Positions 25,229-36,636 of a DNA stretch of 64,000 bases are shown here, one piece after another. Origin of the DNA: Carnobacterium divergens (GTDB lineage: Bacteria > Bacillota > Bacilli > Lactobacillales > Carnobacteriaceae); assembly GCF_900258435.1 (NCBI RefSeq), contig NZ_LT992558.1, positions 1,451,014 through 1,515,013 of the forward strand, given 5' to 3'. The notes under the pieces are model-generated. The model had not been told where the DNA came from, did not search any database, and was given only the letters and a program-made list of their open reading frames with translations. Position numbers and translations under genes: made by a program. Position 1 is the stretch's first letter, and each line of letters opens with the position of its first letter.

Positions 25229-26002
25229 ATGATTGAAAAAATCAAAAAGAATCTTGAAAAGACCTCTTATCTTGAAGATGCTGATTTAGATTGGTTGTTA
25301 GAAAATATAGGCAATCCTGTAGGAGAAATTAGAGACCAAGGTGTCTATCCATTATTTTGTTCAGTCATTAAACATCAACAAATAAAACCGAAGAAAATGA
25401 AAAAAATGTTGTTGCTACTATTGTCAAATGATTTTCTTTTTAAATCAATCGAAACGCCGATAAGTGATGCCGTCTTTTACCGTTCATTCAGTGCACTTTT
25501 AATTGCAGTATTAATTGATTCAGATGCTAAACAGCCAATTTTAACTTCAAAAGAGTTAGAAAAAGTTGTTTTAACTCTATGTGCATACTATGTAATGGAA
25601 CAAGATACTCGCGGTTTTGTGACGTATAAAGGGTGGGCACATGCAATTGCCCATGGAGCGGATGTTTTTTTATCCCTCGCAGAGCACCCTCTTTTAGAGT
25701 CAGAAAATCAGTTAATCATTATGTTGACGGTGTTATCTAAACTAGAAGCTACGAAGAGTCCTCTAAATTTTGGTGAGCCAATGCGTATGATGGAAATTTT
25801 TAATCAATTATTTCAAAAAGATCCTAGTAATGAAGAACGTTTTATTCGACTAGTGACCAATTTAAACGAAAGAATAAAAAATTCACTTGAAAAAAATCAA
25901 GAAAACTACTGGATAAGATTTTATAACCTGCAACAGTTTTATAACAGCTTTCTACAAAATTCAGCAACGCCAGAAAAGGTTCGACATTTTTTAGCAAAAT
26001 GA
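25229..26002 (+). CDS. DUF2785 family protein
   Basis: The 257-aa soluble, helix-rich protein has the DUF2785 hallmark KGWAHAIAHGADVFLSLAEHPLL (about 135-157), whose conserved His residues hint at metal or ligand binding. ATG at 25229 follows GAGGTG with good spacing; a GTG at 25223 overlaps that SD. It starts 16 bp after the SNF2 stop and is probably co-transcribed with it. No biochemical function is established for the family. Confidence 0.82.
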   Translation: MIEKIKKNLEKTSYLEDADLDWLLENIGNPVGEIRDQGVYPLFCSVIKHQQIKPKKMKKMLLLLLSNDFLFKSIETPISDAVFYRSFSALLIAVLIDSDAKQPILTSKELEKVVLTLCAYYVMEQDTRGFVTYKGWAHAIAHGADVFLSLAEHPLLESENQLIIMLTVLSKLEATKSPLNFGEPMRMMEIFNQLFQKDPSNEERFIRLVTNLNERIKNSLEKNQENYWIRFYNLQQFYNSFLQNSATPEKVRHFLAK

Positions 26003-26039
26003 ATAAAAGAAGATAGCCAACTGGCTATCTTCTTTTATT
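26002..26039. terminator. Bidirectional terminator between DUF2785 and HAD genes
   Basis: A perfect 18-bp stem (AATAAAAGAAGATAGCCA and its complement) with a 2-nt gap, and A and T tracts on its outer ends. It overlaps the HAD stop codon. Confidence 0.9.
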
Positions 26040-26763
26040 TCACTAGTTTGGTTTCAATAATTTCATCAATCAGCGCTGGAAGTTCAGTAAAGCAAGTAAT
26101 TTCATAATCACAATCCCATCTACTGATAGGTTTTAGACGTTTCCGATGATTGAACCAAAGAGCATTCCAACCAGCAGCTTTTGCACCATCAACGTCATTG
26201 TCAAAATTATCACCAACATACAGTGTCTTTGAAGATTCAAAATGAAATTCTTTTGTTGCAAGATGAAAAATCTGTGGGTCCGGTTTAGCATACCCAGAGC
26301 TTTCAGAAATAATCATATTTTCGATTGGAATCCATTTTTCAAGTTGCAACTGTTTAATTTTTCGTAATTGATGATCAGTCGGACCATTCGTAATAATTCC
26401 TAAGTCTATTTCTTTATTGTTAGCTAACTTAGTCAAAATGGCTTCAGCTTCTGGTAAAAGTTGGATTTGATCCAACTCTACTTCATAAACCTCCTGAAAG
26501 GACAAGCCTTCTTCTTCTGTAATGGTAAAACCACGTTCTTTTAAGACTTCGGCAATCCGATTAAAACGCATAAAAGGTAAGGTCCATTCTCCAGAAATAT
26601 ACTTACAGAAAGTCTCATCGCTGTAAAAACGGAAGCGAAGATACGCATGGTGTAAATCGATTTTTTTTGCAGCCTCCGGAAAACAAATCGTCAAAGCATT
26701 ATTAAACGGGGCTTGTTGATCGTAGAGTGTATCGTCAACATCAAAAACAATGGCATTAATCAA
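26035..26763 (-). CDS. HAD-superfamily hydrolase (YjjG-like nucleotidase type)
   Basis: The 242-aa HAD phosphatase has motif I DVDDT (residues 8-12), a helical cap, motif II ITNG (about 120), Lys in AKPDPQIF (about 155) and motif IV GDNFDNDVDGAKAAGW (about 175). It resembles YjjG/YfnB house-cleaning nucleotidases; the substrate is not determinable. Initiation is at TTG 26763 (AAGGA about 11 nt upstream), as no ATG exists near the N-terminus without losing motif I. Confidence 0.87.
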   Translation of the reverse strand: MINAIVFDVDDTLYDQQAPFNNALTICFPEAAKKIDLHHAYLRFRFYSDETFCKYISGEWTLPFMRFNRIAEVLKERGFTITEEEGLSFQEVYEVELDQIQLLPEAEAILTKLANNKEIDLGIITNGPTDHQLRKIKQLQLEKWIPIENMIISESSGYAKPDPQIFHLATKEFHFESSKTLYVGDNFDNDVDGAKAAGWNALWFNHRKRLKPISRWDCDYEITCFTELPALIDEIIETKLVK

Positions 26764-26809
26764 AATTAGACAAATCCTTCCATCAAGTTACTTTTTTCAC
26801 ACGCTTACT

Positions 26810-26847
26810 AGTATAGCAAAACAAACCGTATAAAAACACGGTGTTTT
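26810..26847 (-). promoter_or_regulatory. Promoter of the HAD gene with an inverted repeat over the -35 region
   Basis: On the minus strand TGCTATACT forms an extended -10 (TATACT = 26810-26815). A symmetric AAAACAC-G-GTGTTTT (26833-26847) covers the -35 position, as expected of an operator. Confidence 0.5.
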
Positions 26848-26959
26848 GTATAAAATAGAATTGAAAACGATTTTAATTAAAAAAGGATGAGGAATTTATT
26901 GGTTTTTCCTTTATTCATGAAAACAATCATTTAGTTGTTAGAAAAGCAAATAAAAACTC

Positions 26960-26988
26960 TTGCAACAAATCCATTGGTGTAGTACAAT
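26960..26988 (+). promoter_or_regulatory. rpsB-tsf promoter
   Basis: TTGCAA, 17 bp, TACAAT. Transcription from here gives a leader of about 125 nt ahead of rpsB. Confidence 0.75.
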
Positions 26989-26994
26989 TATAGA

Positions 26995-27120
26995 CGGTGT
27001 AAAACACCAATTAATTTCACACCTTAAAGGATGTAAAGGAATGGTGCTTGAGTATCTCAAGTCTCCTTACAGTTGAATTTGAGGGAGGAAAATAAAAAAC
27101 CATATTGGAGGAAATTTATC
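26995..27120 (+). promoter_or_regulatory. Structured rpsB leader with small hairpins
   Basis: The leader holds GGTGT-AAA-ACACC and CTTGAG-TAT-CTCAAG hairpins, and an 11-codon mini-ORF at 27041-27076. Ribosomal protein leaders often bind the product for autoregulation; here that is only a possibility. Confidence 0.4.
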
Positions 27121-27912
27121 ATGGCAGTAATCTCAATGAAACAATTGCTTGAAGCCGGTGTACATTTTGGTCACCAAACACGTCGTTGGAACCCAAAAAT
27201 GAAACGCTACATTTTCACAGAAAGAAACGGAATCTACATTATTGATTTACAAAAAACTGTTAAATTAGTAGACGAAGCTTACAACTACATGAAAAATGTT
27301 GCTGAAGACGGCGGAATCGCTTTATTCGTAGGAACTAAAAAACAAGCTCAAGAAGCTGTTAAAGACGAAGCAATTCGTTCAGGTCAATACTTTGTAAACC
27401 ACCGTTGGTTAGGTGGAACATTAACTAACTGGGATACAATCCAAAAACGTATCAAACGTTTGAAAGAAATCAACAAAATGGAAGCAGACGGAACTTTTGA
27501 AGTCCTTCCTAAAAAAGAAGTTGGAATCTTAAACAAACAACGCGAACGTTTAGAAAAATTCTTAGGCGGTATCCAAGATATGCCAAGAATTCCAGATGTA
27601 ATGTTTATTGTTGATCCTCGTAAAGAACGTATTGCTGTTCAAGAAGCTCACAAATTAAACATTCCTATCGTAGGTATTGTTGATACAAACTGTGATCCTG
27701 ATGAGATTGATGTTGTAATTCCAGCGAATGATGACGCAATCCGTGCCGTTAAATTATTGACAGCTAAAATGGCTGACGCAATGATCGAAGGACGTCAAGG
27801 TGAAGATGAAATCGTTGAAGAAACTTTTGTTGCTGAAACAACAGAAGCTAGTACTGAAACTGCATCAATCGAAGAAATCGTTGAAGTAGTTGAAGGCGAC
27901 AACGCTGAATAA
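27121..27912 (+). CDS. rpsB: Small ribosomal subunit protein S2
   Basis: The 263-aa protein has typical S2 segments: [27 protein letters not shown] at the N-terminus, [12 protein letters not shown] (about 90) and [23 protein letters not shown] (about 190). A Glu-rich C-terminal tail follows. The ATG at 27121 follows TTGGAGG and gives the usual length; an in-frame TTG at 27073 would add unconserved residues. S2 binds 16S rRNA late in 30S assembly. It is partnered with tsf downstream. Confidence 0.97.
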   Translation: MAVISMKQLLEAGVHFGHQTRRWNPKMKRYIFTERNGIYIIDLQKTVKLVDEAYNYMKNVAEDGGIALFVGTKKQAQEAVKDEAIRSGQYFVNHRWLGGTLTNWDTIQKRIKRLKEINKMEADGTFEVLPKKEVGILNKQRERLEKFLGGIQDMPRIPDVMFIVDPRKERIAVQEAHKLNIPIVGIVDTNCDPDEIDVVIPANDDAIRAVKLLTAKMADAMIEGRQGEDEIVEETFVAETTEASTETASIEEIVEVVEGDNAE

Positions 27913-27932
27913 TCAACCAATATAAAAATCTT

Positions 27933-28016
27933 TAGGCTGTCTCCAGTAAAAGAGAAGTGAGTAGCGACTTTTTACGAAGCGGCGTCATTTCCTTTTCAAG
28001 AGACGGCCTATTTTTT
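27933..28016 (+). terminator. rpsB-tsf intergenic terminator/attenuator
   Basis: TAGGCTGTCTC (27933-27943) pairs with GAGACGGCCTA (28000-28010), with one G-U pair, across a 56-nt loop, followed by TTTTTT. It likely reduces tsf relative to rpsB. Confidence 0.7.
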
Positions 28017-28081
28017 CTGTATAGGATAAAACCTACTGAAAAACTAAAGACAACTACACCTAAACCTAGGAGGAAAATAAA

Positions 28082-28963
28082 ATGACACAAGTAACTGCAC
28101 AATTAGTAAAAAAATTACGTGATATGACCGGCGTTGGTATGATGGATGCTAAAAAAGCTTTAGTAGCTGTAGAAGGTGACATCGACAAAGCAATTGATCA
28201 CTTAAGAGAAAACGGAATGGCGAAAGCTGCTAAAAAAGCAGACCGCGTTGCAGCTGAAGGTTTAGCTAGCGTTTATGTTGAAGGAAACAATGCAGCAATC
28301 GTTGAAATTAACTCAGAAACAGATTTCGTTTCAAAAAATGAACAATTCCAAACATTAGTTGCTGAAGTAACTCGCCAAGTAGTTGAAGCAAACCCAGCTA
28401 ACATGGAAGAAGCGTTAGAAATCAAAACTGCTAACGGAACAATTGGTTCAGAAATCATGGAAGCAAACACTGTTATCGGTGAAAAAATTAGCTTCCGTCG
28501 TTTTGAACGCGTAACTAAAGATGACAATGCTGCATTTGGCGCATACTTACACATGGGTGGACGTATCGCTGTTTTAGTTCTTTTAGATGGAACAACAGAT
28601 GAAGAAGTTGCTCGTGACGTTGCTATGCACATCGCTGCAATCAATCCTAAATATGTTTCTCGCGATCAAGTTTCTCAAGAAGAAATTGCTCACGAAACAA
28701 AAGTTTTAACTGAACAAGCACTTAATGAAGGCAAACCAGCTAACATTGTTGAAAAAATGATTCAAGGTCGTTTAAACAAATATCTTGCTGAAATTAGCTT
28801 AGTTGACCAATCATTTGTTAAAAACCCAGATCAAACTGTCGGTGAATTCGTAGCTTCAAAAGGCGCTACAGTGAAATCATTTGTACGTTTTGAAGTTGGA
28901 GAAGGTATTGAAAAACGTGAAGATAACTTTGTTGATGAAGTTATGAGTCAAGTGAATAAATAA
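28082..28963 (+). CDS. tsf: Elongation factor Ts
   Basis: The 293-aa guanine-nucleotide exchange factor for EF-Tu has the N-terminal UBA-like domain with [13 protein letters not shown] (about 17-28). The core then has [13 protein letters not shown] (about 80), the site that intrudes into EF-Tu, and [15 protein letters not shown] (about 185). Length is normal. SD CTAGGAGG precedes the ATG. It is the second gene of the rpsB operon and is followed by a terminator. Confidence 0.97.
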   Translation: MTQVTAQLVKKLRDMTGVGMMDAKKALVAVEGDIDKAIDHLRENGMAKAAKKADRVAAEGLASVYVEGNNAAIVEINSETDFVSKNEQFQTLVAEVTRQVVEANPANMEEALEIKTANGTIGSEIMEANTVIGEKISFRRFERVTKDDNAAFGAYLHMGGRIAVLVLLDGTTDEEVARDVAMHIAAINPKYVSRDQVSQEEIAHETKVLTEQALNEGKPANIVEKMIQGRLNKYLAEISLVDQSFVKNPDQTVGEFVASKGATVKSFVRFEVGEGIEKREDNFVDEVMSQVNK

Positions 28964-28983
28964 ACCTTAGGCGTATTATGTAG

Positions 28984-29019
28984 AAGGGAACGCATCAGTT
29001 AATGAGCGCTCCCTTTTTT
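28984..29019 (+). terminator. Terminator after tsf
   Basis: AAGGGAACGC / GCGCTCCCTT stem with one mismatch, then TTTTTT. Confidence 0.85.
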
Positions 29020-29073
29020 CTTGCAGTTATGGTAAAATAAGACTAGAGTAGCATAGTTAATGGAGGGAATTAA

Positions 29074-29799
<726 letters not shown>

Positions 29800-29802
29800 C
29801 AT

Positions 29803-30360
29803 ATGAGTGAAGCAATTTTACAAGCGACAAAAGAAAAAATGACAAAAACTGAGCAATCATTACAACGCGAACTAGGTACAATTCGTGCGGGTCGTGCGAA
29901 CGCTAGCATCTTAGACCGTATTCAAGTTGATTATTATGGTGCGCCAACGCCCTTAAATCAAATGGCTTCTATCACGATTCCAGAAGCGCGTGTATTAATG
30001 ATTACACCTTTTGATAAAACAATTATTCAAGATATTGAAAAATCATTGATGCAAAGCGATATCGGAATTAGCCCAGCAAATGACGGAAATGTGATTCGTT
30101 TAGTTATTCCAATGCTAACAGAAGAACGCCGTAAAGAATTAGCAAAACGCGTTAAAAAAGAAGCTGAAGGTGCAAAAGTAATCACTCGTAATATTCGTCG
30201 TGATGCAATTGAAGACTTGAAAAAAGCTGAGAAAAACAAAGAAATGACTGAAGATGATTTACGTAATTACGAAACTAAAGTACAAAAATTAACAGATGAA
30301 AGTGTTAAAAATATTGATGCAATCGCTGCTGAAAAAGAAAAAGAAATTTTAGAAGGTTAA
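29803..30360 (+). CDS. frr: Ribosome recycling factor
   Basis: The 185-aa RRF splits post-termination ribosomes together with EF-G. The sequence has [25 protein letters not shown] (about 22-46) and the C-terminal [23 protein letters not shown] helix. Length is normal. SD AGGGGGAAGTAAC lies in the pyrH stop region, so translation is coupled. It ends the pyrH-frr operon. Confidence 0.97.
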   Translation: MSEAILQATKEKMTKTEQSLQRELGTIRAGRANASILDRIQVDYYGAPTPLNQMASITIPEARVLMITPFDKTIIQDIEKSLMQSDIGISPANDGNVIRLVIPMLTEERRKELAKRVKKEAEGAKVITRNIRRDAIEDLKKAEKNKEMTEDDLRNYETKVQKLTDESVKNIDAIAAEKEKEILEG

Positions 30361-30370
30361 TTAATTACAG

Positions 30371-30409
30371 AAAAAACAGAGAGAACTCACTTCTTTCTGT
30401 TTTTTTTTA
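30371..30409 (+). terminator. Terminator after frr
   Basis: AAAAAACAGA with a matching TCTGTTTTTT downstream, ending in nine T residues. Confidence 0.75.
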
Positions 30410-30583
30410 TTAAAAAACAGATAAATAGTTATGCTGCTAAGCAACTTTTTTTGGGCATGATTTTATTGTTAAAAAAAGTAGCAATTAAAGAATAAGTGGG
30501 ATAAAAACCGATTTATTATCATAAATATGCAAAGAAAATCTTTATTTTTCGCAAAATTAATAGGAAAGTTCCCAACTTTTTGC

Positions 30584-30589
30584 TACAAT
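30584..30589 (+). promoter_or_regulatory. Extended -10 promoter upstream of uppS
   Basis: TGCTACAAT: a TGn-extended -10 box about 35 bp before the TTG start. No clear -35. The rest of the gap from 30410 is AT-rich without other visible features. Confidence 0.6.
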
Positions 30590-30624
30590 AGATAGAGCTA
30601 AAGAAAGAAATTGGAGGGAACTGC

Positions 30625-31401
30625 TTGAGAAGTTTATTTAATAGAAAAGGAAGAAAAGATTCTCCAACAAATGAAGCTCCTTTTCAACCAAATGAAGCAA
30701 TCCCAAACCATATTGCAATTATTATGGATGGGAATGGACGTTGGGCTCAAAAAAAATTCTTACCGCGAGTTGCAGGACACCGTGAAGGAATGAATACTGT
30801 AAAAAAAATAACAAAACATGCCAGTAAATTAGGAGTAAAAGTATTAACGCTTTATGCTTTTTCTACTGAAAATTGGAAAAGACCAAATGATGAAGTGAAT
30901 TTTTTAATGCAATTGCCAGTTGATTTTTTTGATACATTTGTTCCTGATTTAATCGAAGAAAATGTGCAAGTAAATGTGATGGGATTTATTGATGAATTGC
31001 CAGCACACACGAAAAAAGCAGTTGAAAATGCGATTCGAGATACAAAAGACAATACAGGAATGATTTTAAATTTTGCATTAAATTATGGTAGCCGTAGTGA
31101 GTTGATTGAAGCGACTAAAAAAATGGCAGAAAAAGTACAGCAAAATGAAATAACGCTTGATGAAATTAACGAAGAAACATTTGAAAAAGAATTAATGACC
31201 TCTTCTTTAGGTGAGTTTCAAGAACCTGATTTACTTGTTCGTACCAGCGGAGAAGAAAGAATCAGTAATTTCTTACTGTGGCAAATTGCATATAGTGAGT
31301 TTTATTTCACAAAAATATTGTGGCCTGATTTTAGTGAAGAAGTGTTAGAAAATGCGATTGGAATTTATCAAAAGCGTAATCGTCGTTTTGGTGGTTTGTA
31401 A
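30625..31401 (+). CDS. uppS: Undecaprenyl diphosphate synthase (isoprenyl transferase)
   Basis: The 258-aa cis-prenyltransferase makes the C55 carrier lipid for peptidoglycan and teichoic acid. Motifs are IIMDGNGRWA (about 33-42), YAFSTENWKRP (about 78) and LLVRTSGEERISNFLLWQ (about 203-220). TTG start at 30625 has GGAGGG about 8 nt upstream; the next ATG lies beyond the catalytic motif. An N-terminal extension of about 25 residues is Lys/Arg-rich. It leads the uppS-cdsA-dxr-rseP cluster. Confidence 0.95.
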   Translation: MRSLFNRKGRKDSPTNEAPFQPNEAIPNHIAIIMDGNGRWAQKKFLPRVAGHREGMNTVKKITKHASKLGVKVLTLYAFSTENWKRPNDEVNFLMQLPVDFFDTFVPDLIEENVQVNVMGFIDELPAHTKKAVENAIRDTKDNTGMILNFALNYGSRSELIEATKKMAEKVQQNEITLDEINEETFEKELMTSSLGEFQEPDLLVRTSGEERISNFLLWQIAYSEFYFTKILWPDFSEEVLENAIGIYQKRNRRFGGL

Positions 31402-31419
31402 TTTGAGGAGGAATTTTTT

Positions 31420-32205
31420 GTGAAACAACGTGTAATTACAGCAATTGTGGCGTTGATTTTCTTTATCCCAGTTTTATACGTTGGTTCGTGGGTGTTAGAA
31501 ATCGTTGCCGTTTTAATGGGGTTAGTTGGAATGTATGAATTGTTAAAAATGAAGGGCATTTCTATTTTTTCAATTGAGGGAATAATTGCTTCAATCGGAA
31601 TGATGTTGATTTTAGTTCCAAAACAGTATTTAAACTTTATTCCACTATCTCTTTCAACGCTATTTTTATTCTATATTTGTGGGATTTTATTATTAGTTTG
31701 TACTGTTTTTTCAAAAAATTCATTTACAATTGATGATGCAGGTGTTGCGATTTTAGGCGCCTTGTATATAGGAACAGGATTTCACTACTTTATTGAAACA
31801 AGAGCAGCAGGGTTGCCCTTGTTGATGTTCGTTCTTTTTGTTGTTTGGGCAACAGATATTGGTGCTTATATGGTTGGACGTAAAATTGGAAAAACAAAGT
31901 TAGCACCTGCTATTAGTCCGAATAAAACGATTGAAGGATCATTGGGTGGAATGTTTTCGGCTATTATTGTTGCAGCTATCTATTTATTCTTTTTCCCACA
32001 GGTCTTTTCAATGGGTGTCATGTTAGCTTTGACTGTTTTGTTTTCGATCGCAGGACAATTGGGAGATTTAGTAGAATCAGCTTTTAAACGTCATTATGAC
32101 GTGAAGGATTCAGGTACAATTTTACCAGGACATGGCGGTATATTAGATCGATTTGACAGTTTGTTATTTGTACTACCAATTGTTCATTTGGTGACGTTAA
32201 TCTAA
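31420..32205 (+). CDS. cdsA: Phosphatidate cytidylyltransferase
   Basis: The 261-aa polytopic membrane enzyme converts phosphatidate and CTP to CDP-diacylglycerol. It has about seven hydrophobic helices, the region SPNKTIEGSLGG (about 167) and the signature KRHYDVKDSGTILPGHGGILDRFDSL (about 222-247). GTG start at 31420 follows GAGGAGG. It is downstream of PlsC in the pathway and 18 bp after uppS in the operon. Confidence 0.95.
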   Translation: MKQRVITAIVALIFFIPVLYVGSWVLEIVAVLMGLVGMYELLKMKGISIFSIEGIIASIGMMLILVPKQYLNFIPLSLSTLFLFYICGILLLVCTVFSKNSFTIDDAGVAILGALYIGTGFHYFIETRAAGLPLLMFVLFVVWATDIGAYMVGRKIGKTKLAPAISPNKTIEGSLGGMFSAIIVAAIYLFFFPQVFSMGVMLALTVLFSIAGQLGDLVESAFKRHYDVKDSGTILPGHGGILDRFDSLLFVLPIVHLVTLI

Positions 32206-32221
32206 TGTTGAAGGGAAGTGT

Positions 32222-32253
32222 AAAAGTAGTTATCGTTTGTGATGACTACTTTT
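32222..32253 (+). promoter_or_regulatory. Stable 13-bp hairpin in the dxr ribosome-binding region
   Basis: AAAAGTAGTTATC / GATGACTACTTTT with one G-U pair and a 6-nt loop ends 7 nt before the dxr ATG. The only SD-like stretch (AAGGGAAG, 32211-32218) lies on its upstream side. Confidence 0.75.
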
Positions 32254-32260
32254 GTTCTAT

Positions 32261-33406
32261 ATGAAAAATATTTGTTTGCTTGGAGCAACTGGGTCTGTAG
32301 GTGAAAATACAGTTGATGTTGTATTGGCTCATCCTGAAAAATTTACAATTCATACGTTTTCCTTTTTCAATAATATACGGCGCGGACGTCAATTGATTCA
32401 ACTATTAAAACCAAAAATGGTGGCAGTCGGAACAAAAGACATGGCGGAACAATTAAAAATTGATTACCCTTTTGTAACCTTCACATATGGAGTAGAAGGA
32501 CTCTCTGAAATTGTTGCACTGGAAGCAATTGATCTTGTATTAACAGCTGTTTCAGGTAGTGTGGGGTTATTGCCGACTTTGACTGCAATCAAAGAACGAA
32601 AACAAGTTGCTATCGCCAATAAAGAAACATTGGTAATGGCAGGTGAACTTGTGATGGAATTAGCAGCAAAATATAAAGTTCAAGTGCTTCCTGTTGATAG
32701 CGAACATTCAGCAATCTTTCAATGCTTAAATGGCGAAAAATTAACGGAGGTAGACCATTTATTGATTACAGCTTCAGGAGGTAGTTTTCGGACTAAATCA
32801 CGCCAAGAGCTTGTTTCTGTAACGTTAGAAGATGCTTTAATTCATCCAAATTGGTCAATGGGACAGAAAATCACGATTGATTCAGCAACGATGATGAATA
32901 AAGGGTTGGAAGTTATTGAAGCTCATTGGTTATTTGGGCTAGATTATGATAAAATAAAAGTTGTTTTACACAAAGAAAGCATTGTTCATTCAATGGTTAG
33001 CTTTGTTGATGGAGCAGTGATGGCTCAATTAGGGGCAAGCGATATGCGAGAACCAATACAGTATGCTCTTTCTTACCCACATCGAATTGAAATGAAGGAA
33101 CCAAAGCCATTTAATTTAGCAGACATTGGCGCTTTACACTTTGAAAATATGGATTTCAACCGATTTCCGTTGTTGCAATTAGCCTACACGGTTGGGAAAA
33201 TGGGTGGTACAGCGCCGACCATGATGAATGCGGCTAACGAAGTAGCCGTTGCTGCATTTCTTGAGAAAAAAATTTCATTTCTTACGATTGAAGAACTTGT
33301 TGAAAAGGCCATTCAAGAAGTGCATTATAGTAAACAACCAGATTTAACTACTTTAATGGAAGTAGATAAAGAAACAAGAAAACTAGTCACCAGTTGGCTA
33401 ACATAG
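32261..33406 (+). CDS. dxr: 1-deoxy-D-xylulose 5-phosphate reductoisomerase
   Basis: The 381-aa enzyme forms MEP, the first committed step of the non-mevalonate isoprenoid pathway, and feeds uppS in the same cluster. NADPH fold GATGSVGENT is at the N-terminus. NKETLVMAGE (about 117), PVDSEHSAIFQ (about 143), ASGGSFR (about 178) and HPNWSMGQKITIDSATMMNKGLE (about 200-222) form the active site. I choose ATG 32261. No SD is directly adjacent, since a strong hairpin fills the space (see separate entry). TTG at 32252 lies within that stem. Confidence 0.93.
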   Translation: MKNICLLGATGSVGENTVDVVLAHPEKFTIHTFSFFNNIRRGRQLIQLLKPKMVAVGTKDMAEQLKIDYPFVTFTYGVEGLSEIVALEAIDLVLTAVSGSVGLLPTLTAIKERKQVAIANKETLVMAGELVMELAAKYKVQVLPVDSEHSAIFQCLNGEKLTEVDHLLITASGGSFRTKSRQELVSVTLEDALIHPNWSMGQKITIDSATMMNKGLEVIEAHWLFGLDYDKIKVVLHKESIVHSMVSFVDGAVMAQLGASDMREPIQYALSYPHRIEMKEPKPFNLADIGALHFENMDFNRFPLLQLAYTVGKMGGTAPTMMNAANEVAVAAFLEKKISFLTIEELVEKAIQEVHYSKQPDLTTLMEVDKETRKLVTSWLT

Positions 33407-33420
33407 AAGGAGCGTGTCAA

Positions 33421-34698
33421 ATGATTACAACCATTATCACATTTATTATAGTTTTCAGTATTTTAGTTGTTGTCCATGAGTTTGGACATTACTATTTTGC
33501 TAAAAAATCGGGCATTTTAGTTCGAGAATTTGCGATTGGTTTTGGTCCTAAAATCTTTTCTTATCGAAAAAATGGAACAACCTATACTTTGCGTATTTTA
33601 CCAATAGGTGGATATGTCCGTATGGCAGGTTTTGGAGAAGAAGAAACCGAAATCAAACCGGGCATGCCAGTAGGTTTAGTGATTAATTCCGACAATCTTG
33701 TTACAACTATCAATACATCTAAAAAAACGCAATTATTAAATGCTGTTCCGATGGAAGTTGTTGCCTTAGATTTAGAAAAAGAATTATTTATTGAAGGATA
33801 CTTAGCGGGGAATGAAGATGAATTAATTCGTTATTCAGTATTACGCGAAGCAACAGTGATTGAAGAAGATGGTACGGAAGTACAAATCGCACCGATTGAT
33901 GTTCAATTCCAATCAGCGAGTCTTCCAAAACGTATGATGACTAATTTTGCTGGCCCGATGAACAATTTTATTTTAGCGATTATTGCCTTTACGATTATGG
34001 CTTTTATGCAAGGTGGAGTCGTTTCTCATGAAAATCAATTGGGCGAAATTATGCCAAACAGCGTAGCTGCTAAAGCTGGATTAAAAGAAGGCGATAAAGT
34101 ATTAGAAGTTGCTGGTAAAAAAACAACCACTTGGGTTGAAATAGCGCAAGAAATTCAAAAACATCCAGCAAAAAAAATCAATTTAAAAGTAGAAACTACA
34201 AAAGGGGAAACGAAAGTCATTTCCTTAACTCCTGAAAAACAAGACACAGGAGACGGCAAGAAAGTCGGCATGATTGGCATAAAAGCGGCAATGGATACAT
34301 CCTTTATAGCTAAGATCAGCTACGGATTCACACAAACATGGTTTGTAATTGTCCAAATTTTAACAATTCTTGGGTCTATGTTTACGAAAGGTTTTTCAAT
34401 CAATATGTTCTCAGGTCCGGTAGGGATTTATGCAACAACCCAACAAGTCGTTCAAACTGGCTTTTATGGTGTGTTCAATTGGCTAGCATTCTTAAGTGTC
34501 AATTTAGGAATCGTCAATTTACTACCAATTCCAGCTTTAGATGGCGGGAAGTTATTATTGAACATCATTGAGGGCATTAGAAGGAAACCGTTGGATCCTG
34601 AAAAAGAAGGAATCATTACAATGGTTGGTTTTGGTTTGTTAATGTTATTAATGGTCTTAGTAACTTGGAATGATATTCAGCGTTACTTTTTTAATTAA
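33421..34698 (+). CDS. rseP: RIP metalloprotease RseP (site-2 protease)
   Basis: The 425-aa intramembrane zinc protease has HEFGH (19-23) in the first transmembrane helix. A PDZ domain lies at about 200-290 (GEIMPNSVAAKAGLKEGDKVLEV). The second zinc motif NLLPIPALDGGKLL is near 370, and a final helix follows. It cleaves membrane-bound anti-sigma factors or signal peptides after site-1 cutting. ATG 33421 follows AAGGAG; an earlier in-frame TTG within dxr lacks an SD. It lies 14 bp after dxr. Confidence 0.95.
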   Translation: MITTIITFIIVFSILVVVHEFGHYYFAKKSGILVREFAIGFGPKIFSYRKNGTTYTLRILPIGGYVRMAGFGEEETEIKPGMPVGLVINSDNLVTTINTSKKTQLLNAVPMEVVALDLEKELFIEGYLAGNEDELIRYSVLREATVIEEDGTEVQIAPIDVQFQSASLPKRMMTNFAGPMNNFILAIIAFTIMAFMQGGVVSHENQLGEIMPNSVAAKAGLKEGDKVLEVAGKKTTTWVEIAQEIQKHPAKKINLKVETTKGETKVISLTPEKQDTGDGKKVGMIGIKAAMDTSFIAKISYGFTQTWFVIVQILTILGSMFTKGFSINMFSGPVGIYATTQQVVQTGFYGVFNWLAFLSVNLGIVNLLPIPALDGGKLLLNIIEGIRRKPLDPEKEGIITMVGFGLLMLLMVLVTWNDIQRYFFN

Positions 34699-34711
34699 AG
34701 CGGTAAAGTAA

Positions 34712-36469
<1,758 letters not shown>

Positions 36470-36471
36470 AC

Positions 36472-36515
36472 AAATAAAAGCGAAATGAAGAGTGCTTCAT
36501 TTTGCTTTTATTTTT
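36472..36515 (+). terminator. Terminator after proS
   Basis: A 19-bp stem (AAATAAAAGCGAAATGAAG and its near-perfect complement), a 4-nt loop and a T run. Confidence 0.9.
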
Positions 36516-36556
36516 AATTGTACTAAAATGAAATATCGTTTTGCTTTGAAATTTGG

Positions 36557-36562
36557 TACAAT
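36557..36562 (+). promoter_or_regulatory. Extended -10 promoter of polC
   Basis: TGGTACAAT, a TGn-extended -10 box about 75 bp before polC. No clear -35. Confidence 0.55.
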
Positions 36563-36636
36563 ATTAGACGTAGTCATCAAAGATAAGCAAACAAATTAAA
36601 ACCTTGTTAGCATGTAGATAAAGGAAGGGGTATCCC

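Noticed and set aside
21979-26002. SNF2 helicase plus DUF2785 as a phage-defence system
   Set aside because: SNF2 helicases with a SWIM finger are ordinary chromosomal genes in Firmicutes; no methylase, nuclease or PLD partner is adjacent.
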